Source of the DNA: Coptis chinensis
Taxonomy: Eukaryota > Streptophyta > Magnoliopsida > Ranunculales > Ranunculaceae
Length of the DNA: 64,000 nt
Assembly (NCBI GenBank): GCA_015680905.1
Contig: JADFTS010000045.1
Coordinates: forward strand, 181,001-245,000
Direction of reading: 5' to 3'
The translations under genes were made by a program, and so were the position numbers. The notes below the pieces were generated by a model. The model was given only the letters and a program-made list of their open reading frames with translations. It searched no databases and was not told the origin of the DNA. Of this stretch, positions 47,122 to 57,924 are shown in pieces. Each line of letters begins with the position of its first letter. Within the stretch, counting starts at the first letter, position 1.

Positions 47122-48472
47122 TCACTCAACTTTAATACCTCTTTCCTTTGCTATTTGTACAACTGAAGTCCCACTTCCTGTGTTCTTCTTAAGAAAATTA
47201 TAATAGGATGTCCAAAGCTTAGCAGAAAAAGGATATACTGACAAAGCACATTGATGGAAGCTCTCAAACATACCCTGGGCTTCGACTAGATTACTCAATA
47301 TACCAGACACCTCTACCCATGTATGCTCACGGTGCTCTTGGGGTAAGCCATGATAGATCGAATTCAGCAGGAGTGAGCATGCCCAGAAAGAAACACTAGC
47401 AGATGCAATGCCACTGGAAACAGATTTGACAGTTATCAATTTACAAACTGCAAAGGCTAATGAATAGTTGCTGGAAATAAGTCCATAAGAGTCTCGACAA
47501 AGTGAACTAGATCTTTTAGATGACCATAGTTTTCGGGAAGAAGAGATGGACCATAGCATGATTCCAGGACTGAATTAGCTGTCGTATTCTTGGCTTTCTA
47601 ATGCATTGGCAAAATTTTCTAGACAAAGGCTAAGAGACAGGTAAAACACGTGAATGAACTAAATATATCTATTAAGAAGGCTCAATATCCCACTGCCACA
47701 TGCATCATCAACTGGGACCAATGCATGAGAGAGACTAAAAATGGCATGCTCTCTCACACAATGCTCAAAATACTCTGGACCTGCAATTTTGAATGCTTCA
47801 TCTATTGCCAAGTGCGCTTTAAGTTTATCTTTCTGCAATAGTCGATAAAGTGAGAGATTAAGTAACCCAAAAAGCTCATCTTTAGAGTCAAAGTGCGTAA
47901 AACAAACATGAGGTTTTGGAGAAGAAGATTCTGATGAGCCATAAAAGCAATCATCCTCCATGAGATCTAGTTCTCCATTTTGAAGACAATCACCTTTGCA
48001 AACAGATTCAAACCAGTGTAATAGTAGTTGTCTTGCAAAATCCAACCCTCCACTCACCATCTTGCAAGAATGAGCATACTGATTCCAGATGCACTGAACT
48101 CCAGGGATTTCCCTAGGCCACTTACGAAGTGCTTCTTCATAATTTAAGTTTCCAAAATAGCTTCTATGCAACCTAGCTGAGGTGAGAACAAGTTCTAAGA
48201 AGGTTGGATATGCCTTAATGTATTTGTCCAAGAAACTCCTACTGCAATCTATGCCCTCGAGAGCTGCTACACACTGAAAAGGACTAAGACACAGAAACTG
48301 CACTTCCTTGTCATGCTTACCAGCATTTAAAGTAACTGAATCTACACCAATTTTCATCAAGTCTAGAGCCCTATGCTTCTTAGAATCTGTTAATTGAATA
48401 GAAGGCCATTCTACCACAGATTTAAGTTCCTTCTCCAATTGAAATTGATATGAATGTATGACAGAGAGAGAG
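47122..48472 (-). pseudogene. C-terminal fragment of a plant ZFC3H1-like (C3H1 zinc-finger domain) protein
   Basis: Minus-strand exon A (to 47659) encodes TPR/HAT-like helical sequence with WPREIPGVQCIWNQYAHSCK, LLHWFESVCKG and FGLLNLSLYRLLQKDKLKAH, then EYFEHCVREHAIFSLSHAL. Exon B (47569-47122) begins after an ATTCAG acceptor with LESCYGPSLPENYGHLKDLV and, after a one-base frameshift near 47467, continues SGIASASVSFWACSLLLNSI ... ALSVYPFSAKLWTSYYNFLK to a TGA. This matches my memory of the C-terminus of plant homologues of ZFC3H1, a nuclear-exosome cofactor. The exon that normally joins the two is missing, and the upstream part is cut by LTR DNA at 48473. The zinc finger itself is not in the window. 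Confidence 0.55.
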
Positions 48473-49194
48473 TGTCACAGCCCGAATTTCTAAACAATTA
48501 AAATAAATGAATATTTGAAATATAAATGTCTCAAACATCACTCGGTTCAATTGTCTAAAAACCCAGGATATGGCGGGGTGGATACAATACCTGTCAAAAC
48601 CTAAAACCCACATCATAAAGAATCTTAACAACAAAAATAATCTCCAAAAATTCTCTTTATTACTTTATAAAAAGTCTATCTTCCGTCCCAATAAAACATC
48701 AAACCACTCTAAGAATAACAGGTCTTCAACATCGTATTTTCATGTCATATGAAAAGAAAACTACGTTATTACATACTTTCAAAAGATCAGACCTAAAAGA
48801 AAACTAACGGACTGCTCCAGGCAAGAATCTCAAATCAAACGTCGCGGTTCCACTGCCTTCCACCTATGTTCCCAAGAACACACCCACGTTGTCAAAACAA
48901 AGCAAACATGGGTCAGCAAAATTGAATTTGCTGGTATGAGTAGACTAACCACATATAAACATTATCATACTTTAATTATCCAAACAATCACTTTATATTT
49001 TCCCATAACTTAATCATTCTCAGCTTGGAAGACAGGTATTTCCGTCATTTCAACCGGCATAGTTTCTTCCCAAGCAAAACTTCCATTATATTAACTCATT
49101 CAAATCACTAGTTTTAATATCTAAATCATTGCATTAAAACTTACCGATATCCACTGCTGTATAAGGGTAGGACCGCGTCCCTGCACAAAAATAT

Positions 49195-50560
49195 TATTAA
49201 GTCCTACCCTCCTGCAAAAGAAAGTTAGCAATTTTATATAATATGTGTAGATATCCTATAGGTATTCCAATGCAAGCCCAAATACACTCGCATAATCAAA
49301 TCAATTTCTCTTATCAAATAATCAATTTCTTTTCTTATACACTCACCATTTAGTGCCTATATACCTTTAGGTCATTCCGTCACATTCAAGGAATACCCAA
49401 CCCTACATTCCGTACACTCAAGGAATACAACTAACCCGTAAAGCTTAATACCTTAGTTCCTCTCTAGGGCAGTCCAAAGAATCTGGTCATTCATGGCACA
49501 TTCAATGAATACCCGGGTCATTCATGGCACATTCAATGAATACCCATAGATAACGCTAACGGGCCATTTATGGCACATTCAATAAATGCCCACCTAACCT
49601 ATGACATCAACAGTCATAAAACTCAATTCCAAAACTTGAGGCGTGGAGAGTTCTAAAAGGTTGCGGTAAATTTATTTACGCATTATTGAACTTTATTGTA
49701 TATATCATTTCAGAGAACGAATGAGTATCTTGATAAATGTATTTTTGGTTTACGCGTTATTAATTTCATGGATGTCTAAGTGTCATAACGTTGCATATCA
49801 TAAAATACTGCAAAATCACAGAGTAGTTAATACACGTATACATGTATATATAGAAAGGTCTTAGCCTAAAGCCAAGCATGCTAATAGCCCTAGACCTATC
49901 CTAATAGACCGAATCATAATCCGAGTTAAAAGGTCAAATAGGGTCAACTGGTCAACAATCAACTCTGGTCAAAGTCAACACATCATTGTCAAAGTCAACA
50001 CGTCATTGTCAAAGTCAAACTGTCGTTTTCATGTTTAACAGGTTCAGGGTCATAGCCGTGGTTCATAGCTAAGGTCAATGTGCATGGCTCATGGGCTCAT
50101 GACTAAGGTAATGATTCGGACCCAACTGGCCAAGCCCAAACCTCAGAACCCGAAAGTCTAAACATTGAAAGACCCAAAAAAGATCTATTTTAAGTCCTAT
50201 GGACTGCCCCAAGCAATATTAGAAACTGGCCCAAAAACTTCAGACTGAACTGGCCCAAAACACAACTGAGTTCGGCCCGAAAACAAATGGGAGAAGGCCC
50301 AAACAAAACAAACTAAAATAGGGCCCAAAACAAAACAAAAATAGAAATGGCCCAACATAACTAATGTGGTCCGGCCCCTAACAACTTAACTAAAATCCGG
50401 CCCAAACTAAATTAGATTTTGGCCCACACAAAACCAAAAGGTTTAGGCCCAAAGCCCAACCGAGATTTACTGTTCATCTTCTCCAACCTTCTTCCTCCAC
50501 CACCAGCCACCAAAAATCGGCCACCACTCCTCACTTCATCAAACCGATTTTACTCCTTAT
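49195..50560. repeat. Left arm of a long inverted repeat (about 1.2 kb)
   Basis: Matched by the reverse complement at about 50570-51730. Pairs include TTATTAAGTCCTACCCTCCTGC (49192) with GAAGGGTAGGACTTAATA (51716), GAGGCGTGGAGAGTTCTAAA (49640) with its complement near 51285, and GGTCTTAGCCTAAAGCCAAG (49857) with its complement near 51003. Confidence 0.8.
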
Positions 50561-50569
50561 CCAATTAGT

Positions 50570-51016
50570 CTATGGGCCGTTTCATTTGGTTTGTTGGGCC
50601 AGTTCTATTTGTTTGCTTGGGCCAGTTCTATTTTGTTTGGTTGGGCCGAAACTAAGTTGTGACTTCTTTGGGCCAATTTCTAATATTGTTTTGGGTCAGT
50701 CCATAGGACTTAATATAGATCCAAATTGGGTCTTTAAATAGTTAGACCTTTGGGATTTGGTTTGGACTTTGATTGTGGACTTTTGATTGTTTAATTGTGC
50801 TACGTTTTATGTTGTAGATTGTATGGACAAATCAAATGCTAAAATATTGCGGAAGCCTGCATAAATTGGTTTGTCTTTATCTAATAAAGATTTGACGTTA
50901 ATATGGCGTATTTTAGACACGTGACAAGATTTATATTTTTAGAGACATAGTCATAAAGACCTTTGACTTGGCTATGATTAAGTCTATTGGGATAGGTGCT
51001 TGACTTTAGGCTAAGA

Positions 51017-51098
<82 letters not shown>

Positions 51099-51730
51099 GG
51101 TGTATTAACTATTATTTGATATTTCAATCTCTTATGATATACGGCGCTATGACACTAAGACATCCATATAATTAATAACGCGTAAACCAAAAATACATGA
51201 ATCAAGATACTCTTTCGTTCTCTGAAATAATATATGAAATAAGGTTCAATAATGCGTAAACAAAATTTACCGCACTCTTTTAGAACTTTCCACGCCTCAA
51301 GTTTTGGAATTGAGTTTTATGACTGTTGATGTCATAGGTTAGGTGGGCATTTATTGAATGTGCCATAAATGGCCCGTTAGCGTTATATATGGGTATTCAT
51401 TGAATGTGCCATGAATGACCCAGGTATTCATTGAATGTGTCATGAATGACCAGATTGTTTGGACTACCCTAGAGAGGAACTAAGGTACGCCTTGCGGGTT
51501 AGTTGTATTCCTTGAGTGTACGGGAATGTAGGGTTGGGTATTCCTTGAATGTGGCGGGAATGACCTAAGGTACATAGGTTGTGAAATATGTGTATAAGAA
51601 AAGTAATTGATTAATTAATAAGAGAAATTAAGTTGATTGTGCGAGTGTGTTTGGGTTTACTTCTGAATACCTATAGGATATCGACAAATGTTAGAAGTTC
51701 TAACTTTCTTTTGCAGAAGGGTAGGACTTA
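50570..51730. repeat. Right arm of the long inverted repeat
   Basis: Reverse complement of most of 49195-50330 with scattered indels. A transcript through both arms could fold into a long hairpin. The (TA)n tract at 51019-51096 lies inside this arm. Confidence 0.8.
51019..51096. repeat. (TA)n microsatellite, 78 bp
   Basis: An uninterrupted TA run starts at the end of AGGCTAAGACC. The equivalent point in the other arm has only TATATATAGAAAGG near 49846, so the expansion happened after the duplication. Confidence 0.95.
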
Positions 51731-51802
51731 ATAACCAACTAACACATTTCGGCCCAACTAACAAACCTAAACCCAAGAGAAACCGACCCAGGCCCAAGTC
51801 GT

Positions 51803-51905
51803 CATCTCCTTCCTCCAGCAGTTCTCTCCCTCCACCACCAAAACCGGCCACCCAAAAATCGGCCATACCCCTCACTTTATCAAACCGATTTTAACCCAAA
51901 TCCAA
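51803..51905 (+). repeat. Direct repeat of 50462-50563
   Basis: Shared sequence includes CCACCACCAAAACCGGCCACC-like and CAAAAATCGGCCA blocks and ends CAAACCGATTTTA. It shows that the sequence to the right of 51731 resumes the forward orientation of the left LTR copy. Confidence 0.75.
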
Positions 51906-52947
51906 AACCAAACAACATTAATTAAAACAAAAACCCCAAATCATACAATCCAAACCTCACCCAAAACTAGATCTAAAAGTTTCTGACCGCCATTAATGGT
52001 TCTTCAAGCTCTCAAACCACTCTCAAACTTTCCCCCTTACCACCATTCATTCAACCAACAACCCTCCATACAAACAAACAGCTCAAATACGAAAAATGAA
52101 TACACAAAAACAATTTCCTCAGTATCACAGTAATGGCAGTAATGGCGTTTTTACAGGGGGTTTGGAGTCACGCCTCCCTTGACGCTCCTTCAAGCTTGAA
52201 CAGCACCACACACGACCCAAATCACTACCCCATCACCAACAATCCCTTACCAATACACAACCAAACAAAAACAACCATTAACAGTTCAAAAAGTGGTACT
52301 GTCGATATCTCGGTCAGAGCCTTGGACGCCATTGACGCTCTGTCGAAGCTATCCACACCCCCGACATCACCCACTACCTCTAATCAGTTATACAATCAAC
52401 ACAACAAGAGTATAACCGAAAAAAAATGAAATACAAACACTTCCAAAACATATACAGGTTTTTTTGGTTTGGTCTTCAGGCCATTAACGAACCTCGGTCC
52501 CAACAAGTCAATCTCAATTTTTCGAGTTTCAACAGATTTTAATCGGGTTTTAATAACGATAGTTTTACCAATGACAGATCTAATATTAATACAATAATAA
52601 TTAACATATTTAGTGAAATAGAAAACTATCTACTCACCAGAAGAAGGCTCTGTTGCCAAAGACCAAAATCTCCAAAGAAGAAACTTTCTCTTTTTCTCTG
52701 CGTGAAACTCTCTTTTCTAAAAAAAACTCTCTGTTTTTTACCAACCCTATTTTTTTTTTTTTTTTTGTTTTCCGTTCTGTTGTTCAAAACAAAACCCCCA
52801 AAATAGGGAAGAAGGTTTATCCCATAAACCCACGTCTCCTATTTCCACTAACACTTATCCTATTTTATTTTATCTATTATCTATTATTATTATCTTTATT
52901 ATTATTATTATTAGGAAAATAAAAGAATTAAAACACGGGGTGTTATA

Positions 52948-54197
52948 ATATACACACCTTAAAAGGATCTCGTCCCGAGATTCAAGGTAGAGTGTAGATT
53001 AACCAAACAAACAGTACGTCAAACAATTAAAATGAGACATACGTGTATACGCAAGTATACACACCTTAAAAGGAATACACATATACGATATCATATAGAT
53101 AGACATACTAATATTCAAATCACATACTTTGAAAGTGTGTCTATATACGTATTGAACCCAAGAAATACGTATATACGCTAGCATACACAACTCAAAAGAA
53201 TAAACGTAATTAATTTCTTCAATTGCCAACACTTAAGTAAACTCATTATTTCACAATTTAGCAAAACCCATATTCTTCAAGTTAAATCATACTAAGAAGG
53301 CAATGTAGTTCCTCTCACACCGAGGCAGTTAGTTCCACTTCTTAGTATTTCCCAACTAATCCAAAGCGTTTAAAAAATATACATATTATAATTTCCTTTT
53401 TAACGATCTTTCCTGTCAAAACTATTTGTTTAAAAACTCATATGTTTTATCCACCACCTTAGTGTTTACACATATATCAACATTTCTCTCAGTGTCTCAC
53501 AAACACCACATGTTCGAAAATAAAAATATAAAACGTATAGACTGATTCATATTATCAACGGCCTACACTATGTCCACCATCACATAGGATCAAACACCTA
53601 TAATGTGAGGCATGCATACTGGCTCACACACCAACGATATGCAAGTATACACTGGTTCACACACCAACGATGCATACTAACTCTCTACCATCACATAGGA
53701 TCAAACACCAACAATATGTGGTATGCACACTGGATCACACACCAACGATGTACATGTATACACTGGATCAAACTCCAACGATGCATACCGAGAGATGTTA
53801 TGTATATTGGATCACACACCAACGATATACATAACTTGGACAATATCAAATATTTCAAATCCAACCTTTATCAAAAGGGTTTCTTTATTCCTTGGATAAT
53901 TCCAATTTACTCAAATATGAAATTTTAAAATAACCATTTCTTCTTTAGTTAATACTTACTTAAAAATAGAAAACTCCGTTAGGAAAACAACACTATAACA
54001 TGCAAAAAAATTCGATTATAAATTTCATAAGAAATTAACCGTTAAAACAAGCATTTTATTTTCCTAATCATATCCCAACATTCCACTATAAAAAACACAA
54101 AACAACAAGCCAAACCAAATACCACAAAGAAACACTCCTACTACCCATTCACCACAATCCAGGATCACCTAGACCTTCACTATCTAGGTTAACCCAT
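52948..54197. other. Non-coding region with short imperfect repeats
   Basis: Contains a TCTCGTCCCGAGA palindrome near 52968, ACACCTTAAAAGGA repeats near 52956 and 53059, and variants of CACACACCAACGATG about every 35-75 bp between 53620 and 53830. No gene was seen. The left end is probably the internal region next to the LTR at 48473-52947. Confidence 0.45.
53605..53835. repeat. Short degenerate tandem repeats (CACACACCAACGATG)
   Basis: ACTGGnTCACACACCAACGATG recurs about seven times with ATGCATA or GTACATG variants between. Unit length varies, so this is a decayed minisatellite. The plus-strand open frame across it is created by the repeat. Confidence 0.75.
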
Positions 54198-54583
54198 GGC
54201 CCAAAAATATCGCTAGACCGATATTCACTATATCTCGATAAATTGGTACACCGATATCGATATTTAAACATATATCCACCTAATATTGAACCCTTTTTTT
54301 TCGAGATATATCGAATTTCCGATATGAAAGTTTATATCCGATATAATCGATATTTCGAGATAATCGATATATATCGGTTGACTTTTTGACCAATTGTTAA
54401 TAACTTAATATTGAAATTTCGAAATATCCGATATATCCGGAGATATATCGGGCGAGATATCCGAGATATACGGTGAGATAATTTTAGAAACAATTTGGTC
54501 ACCAAAAAGATATCCGATATATCCGATATATCTCGGTTTTTAGTACACCGATATATATATTAACCGATATCGAAATTTTAGGC
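54198..54583 (-). mobile_element. ATATCGG-rich MITE-like element, copy 1
   Basis: Begins GGCCCAAAAATATCG and ends CGAAATTTTAGGC, imperfect inverted ends. The interior is full of CGATATATCGG-type palindromes and contains ATATCGGTTGACTTTTTGAC. Flanks TAACCCAT and TAACCTAT may be an 8-bp duplication with one mismatch. The same family occurs at 57199-57593 (opposite orientation) and from 63788. Confidence 0.75.
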
Positions 54584-54605
54584 TAACCTATCTCGATACT
54601 AAAAC

Positions 54606-55066
54606 AATTTCTAAACAATTAAAATAAATGAATATTTGAAATATAAATATCTCAAACATCACTTGGTTCAATTGTCTAAAACCCAGGCTATTGACGGGGT
54701 GGATACAACACATGTCAAAACCTAAAACCCACATCATAAAGAATCTTAACAACAAAAATAATCTCCAAAAATTCTCTTTATTACTTTATGCAAGTCTATC
54801 TTCCATAAAAAATCATCAATATAACATTCTAAGAATAACAGGTCCTCAACATCGTATTCACATGTCATATGAAAAGAAAACTACGTTATTACATCCTTCC
54901 AATAAGAATCAGACCTAAAAGAAAACTAACGGACTCGCCGGGGCAAGAATCCCAAATCAAAACGCCGTGGTTCCTTTGCCTTCCACCTATGTTCCCAAGA
55001 ACACACCCACGTTGCCAAAACAAAGCAAACATGGGTCAGCAAAATGGAATTTGCTGGTATGAGTGA
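54606..55066 (+). repeat. Second copy of the LTR segment 48489-48950
   Basis: CAATTTCTAAACAATTAAAA onward repeats the left end of the 48473 complex in direct orientation through CAAACATGGGTCAGCAAAAT and TTTGCTGGTATGAG, then diverges. The MITE copy 1 lies directly on its left and may have replaced the LTR start. Confidence 0.88.
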
Positions 55067-55670
55067 TTCGAGTGCTAATATGACATATATATATGAGATA
55101 ACATTATCAGTCATATAAAAAGTGAGATAACATTCGAGTAAGACATATATAGTGTCATATCTATCTGTGATTGTTGGTACCGAACGTATAAAACTCTAAT
55201 TGACATATGTTATAAAAAGTAACATAACATTTGAGTATGACATATATAGTGTCATATCTATCAGTGATTCTTATACTACCAACGTATTTTATTGACATAT
55301 GTTATAAAATGTGACATACAATTCTAGTATGACATATATAGTATCATATCTATCAGCGATTCACATAACATTTGAGTATGACATATAGTGTCATATATAT
55401 CAGTGATTGTAGCGCTTATGACATACTACTAACTGTATAAAACTCATACTAGCATATATTATAAAAAGTAACATAATATTCGAGTATGACATATATCTAA
55501 TTGTGATTGCTACACTTATGAACGTATAAAACTCTTATTGACATAGCTTATAAAACGTGACATAACATTTGAGTATGACATATAGTCATATATATCAGTG
55601 ATTGTAGCGCTTATGACATACTACTACCAAACGTATAAAACTCTTATTGACATACTATCCTCTTAAACAA
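55067..55670. repeat. Tandem repeat of about 90-105 bp, five to six degenerate copies
   Basis: Units share GAGTATGACATATATAGTGT, CATATCTATCAGTGATT and ACGTATAAAACTCTTATTGACATA-type segments, repeating near 55130, 55225, 55320, 55370, 55470 and 55570. Copies differ by deletions. No gene is present. Confidence 0.8.
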
Positions 55671-56070
55671 TTGTTTTATTGTACCATCCATAAAGTATGA
55701 TATACTTTCTGTTTATAGAACAATTGTTTTGTTGGTTGATGTCACTCTTTTTTGCTCTACTTCCTTGCTGTAAACTTTAGAGAGTGAAAGAAGTAAATGA
55801 TTGACCATGAATTTAAGAAGAGGTGAAAGGGGTGAGAAGATTTGGGCGCGCAATCTAATTAAGAAGAATAGAAAATACGATAAATTGGGGATGAATGAAA
55901 ATATGTGAAATGCCAACGCTACCCTTAGGTGGGCACTTCGGCTACCGGTTACGGGTTGGAAAATATGTGGTCAGGAATTGTGCGTAGCCATACATCACCC
56001 GCACTGAAGACTTGCTCTTCAATTAAAAAGAGATGGATAGTACGCAATGCTCTTAAAGTGAAACGGTTGC
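55671..56070. other. Intergenic sequence, nothing recognised
   Basis: No coding similarity, RNA gene or repeat structure identified. Its right end leads into the duplicated block at 56071. Confidence 0.45.
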
Positions 56071-56305
56071 ATGTTCTCTTTCAACCAGTAGACAACAAAC
56101 AACAGGTATTGTAGGAAAGGAATGAAAGAGCCAATATATAATGTAATTGTGACTATGAGAGGATTTAACATTAGAACTTATGTAGCCTTCTCTTTGAAAC
56201 AAGTAGACAACAAACAAACAGGTATTGTAGGAAAGGAAGGAGCTTAATATATCATGTAATTGTGACCTTGAGAGGATTTAACATCATAACTTATGTAACC
56301 TCGTC
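56071..56305. repeat. Tandem duplication of about 117 bp
   Basis: TTCTCTTTCAACCAGTAGAC ... AACAGGTATTGTAGGAAAGG ... GAGAGGATTTAACATTAGAA recurs once more from about 56190 with small changes (AACATCATAACTTATGTAAC). Two copies, side by side. Confidence 0.8.
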
Positions 56306-56690
56306 AGATATAAGTTTTTAATGGACAATGTGTCTAACGTAATTTAATCTCCATTATATAGATTTAAATGAGTTTTCTCTATAAACTTCATGATATGAAC
56401 AAAGTCATATATAGGTTGGAAGGATTAAGAGCATTCATGTTTAGAATACGGGCTTTACACTTTCTTTATTAAAAAAAATGCTAGTATAGTTAAATAGGAT
56501 ATCTCTGACAAAATTATAACATGCAACAAAATATGCCAGAACGGTTGCTACCATTATCCTTTATGTACTTAAATTCCTTTTTCCTTGTAAATAACTGTTT
56601 GTTTAATTTCTCCAAATATTTTTATCTTATTGATATCAACACCACCACTGCTACCTACCACCACCGACACAATTTTCAAATTTGGGATGT
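56306..56690. other. Intergenic sequence, nothing recognised
   Basis: AT-rich with no recognised gene. A small CACCAC-rich stretch lies near 56640-56670. Confidence 0.45.
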
Positions 56691-56759
56691 TTTAAAACAT
56701 GTTTTTTGGTGTAAACTTGATGCAATTTAATCTAATTTTGGATAAGTTTGTTTCTAACG

Positions 56760-56805
<46 letters not shown>

Positions 56806-57150
56806 TATATTATTTTTTATATTTTTTTTGGGGGAGGGAGGAGGGGATGAAGATAAATAATAAGAAAAAGTGGCGGTGCTTGTCATTAAACTGGTGGAGT
56901 GGCAGTTTTGGTCATAAAATTGGTGGAGACTGGAGAGTGGTGGCACTGATCATGGTGGTGGTCTGGTCAACCACCATTTCGTCAAATATATTTTCTTTTA
57001 AAACATGTTTTTTGGTGTAAACTCGATGCAATTTAGTCTAATATATTTGATCCTTATCAAATATATTTATGTGTGGTTTTGGTCATAAAATTGGTGGAGA
57101 CTGGAGAGTGGTGGCGCTGATCATGGTGGTGGTCTGGTTGAGTAATGGTG
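56691..57150. repeat. Local direct duplication with (ATT)n/(AT)n microsatellite
   Basis: AAAACATGTTTTTTGGTGTA is at 56694 and again at 57001. TTTTGGTCATAAAATTGGTG through GATCATGGTGGTGGTCTGGT is at about 56907 and again at about 57077. Between the copies, 56760-56810 is a run of ATT and then AT units. Confidence 0.8.
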
Positions 57151-57187
57151 GTCAATCACATTTTTTTTCTTTTGGGAAGCTGTTGGT

Positions 57188-57198
57188 ATGGTTTCTAG
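57188..57198. repeat. Target-site duplication, left copy (ATGGTTTCTAG)
   Basis: The 11 bases ATGGTTTCTAG recur exactly at 57594-57604, directly after the right end of the MITE-like element. A length of 9-11 bp is typical for Mutator-like transposition. Confidence 0.85.
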
Positions 57199-57593
57199 CA
57201 AGGCCCAAAATATCGATATCGATGAATATATCGGTGTATCCAAAAACCGATATATATCGGATATTTCGGATATATATATTTTTTTGGTGACCAGTCCAAA
57301 CTATTTAAATTATCGGAAATATCGGATATATCTGAAATATAATATCGGAAATATCGGAAATATATTGGAAATATCGGATTTATATTAAAAAATGGTAAAA
57401 AAATCAACCGATATATATCGAAAATATCGATTATATCGGCGATATAAAGTTTTATATTGTAAATTCCGATATATATCGGAAAAAAAAGAGTTCTATATTC
57501 GGTGGATATATATCGAAAATATCGATGTCGGTGTACCAAAATACCAATATATATATCGGCGATATATCGGATATATCGGCGATATTTTGGTCC
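57199..57593 (+). mobile_element. ATATCGG-rich MITE-like element, copy 2, with 11-bp duplication
   Basis: Begins CAAGGCCCAAAATATCG and ends CGATATTTTGGTCC, so GGnCCAAAATATCG forms short terminal inverted repeats. It is 395 bp long, non-coding, dense in CGATATATCGG palindromes and flanked by a perfect 11-bp duplication. Size, palindromic interior and duplication length suggest a Mutator-type MITE. Proteins read from it (isoleucine/tyrosine repeats) are artefacts. Confidence 0.82.
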
Positions 57594-57604
57594 ATGGTTT
57601 CTAG

Positions 57605-57889
57605 ATCACATGTCCACTTGGCCAAGTATTACTAGCTCGTGTAAGACAGTGTTATCGAGGAAACAAAGCAAGTGTCAAGATACGAGATTTGTTCATATTA
57701 TTTATTTAATTATTTATGATCGGGCTCGGGTTCCTCAGGTTTCCAGCCCAATCCCAAACCGAATTAAAGTGGGAGGTTTTACTTTGGGATGGGCTTGAGC
57801 CAGGTCCGTGTTCGACGATAAAAATCTGGCCGCCTACATTCAAAATTCAAAAAATTTGAAACTCTTTTTATAATTTATTATAGGGTTGA
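57605..57889 (+). other. Region upstream of the CDKB2 pseudogene
   Basis: No coding similarity was seen. If the pseudogene was duplicated with its promoter, part of that promoter lies here. Confidence 0.4.
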
Positions 57890-57898
57890 GCCGTTGAG
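57890..57898 (+). promoter_or_regulatory. Possible MSA-type cell-cycle element upstream of the CDKB2 pseudogene
   Basis: GCCGTTGAG, read on the minus strand as CTCAACGGC, contains the AACGG core of the M-specific activator element bound by three-repeat MYB proteins in G2/M genes. It is about 30 bases before the pseudogene's ATG. A single five-base core can occur by chance. Confidence 0.3.
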
Positions 57899-57924
57899 AA
57901 GAGTGGAAAAGAAGAATAATAGAG

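Larger units (their letters stand above)
48473..52947 (-). mobile_element. LTR-derived complex (probable Ty3/gypsy), non-coding, rearranged
   Basis: The left edge TGTCACAGCCCGAATTTC and the right edge CGGGGTGTTATAATA resemble the two ends of a plant gypsy LTR read in reverse. On the minus strand, just outside, comes a CTCGGGACGAGATCC...TTTTAAGG motif like the sequence before the polypurine tract of Tekay/Del-type elements. Inside, a forward copy (48473 to about 50565), an inverted copy (about 50570-51730) and again forward sequence (51731 on) are arranged head to head. No gag or pol frame was found. It could be one LTR expanded by an inverted insertion, or several nested LTRs. Confidence 0.5.

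Noticed and set aside
52133-52429. Plus-strand 98-codon frame starting MAVMAFLQGVWSHASL
   Set aside because: It lies within LTR-derived DNA, is Asn/Thr/Pro-rich and resembles no family I know.
57195-57604. Ile/Tyr/Arg-rich open frames on both strands
   Set aside because: They are translations of CGATATATCGG repeats in the MITE-like element.
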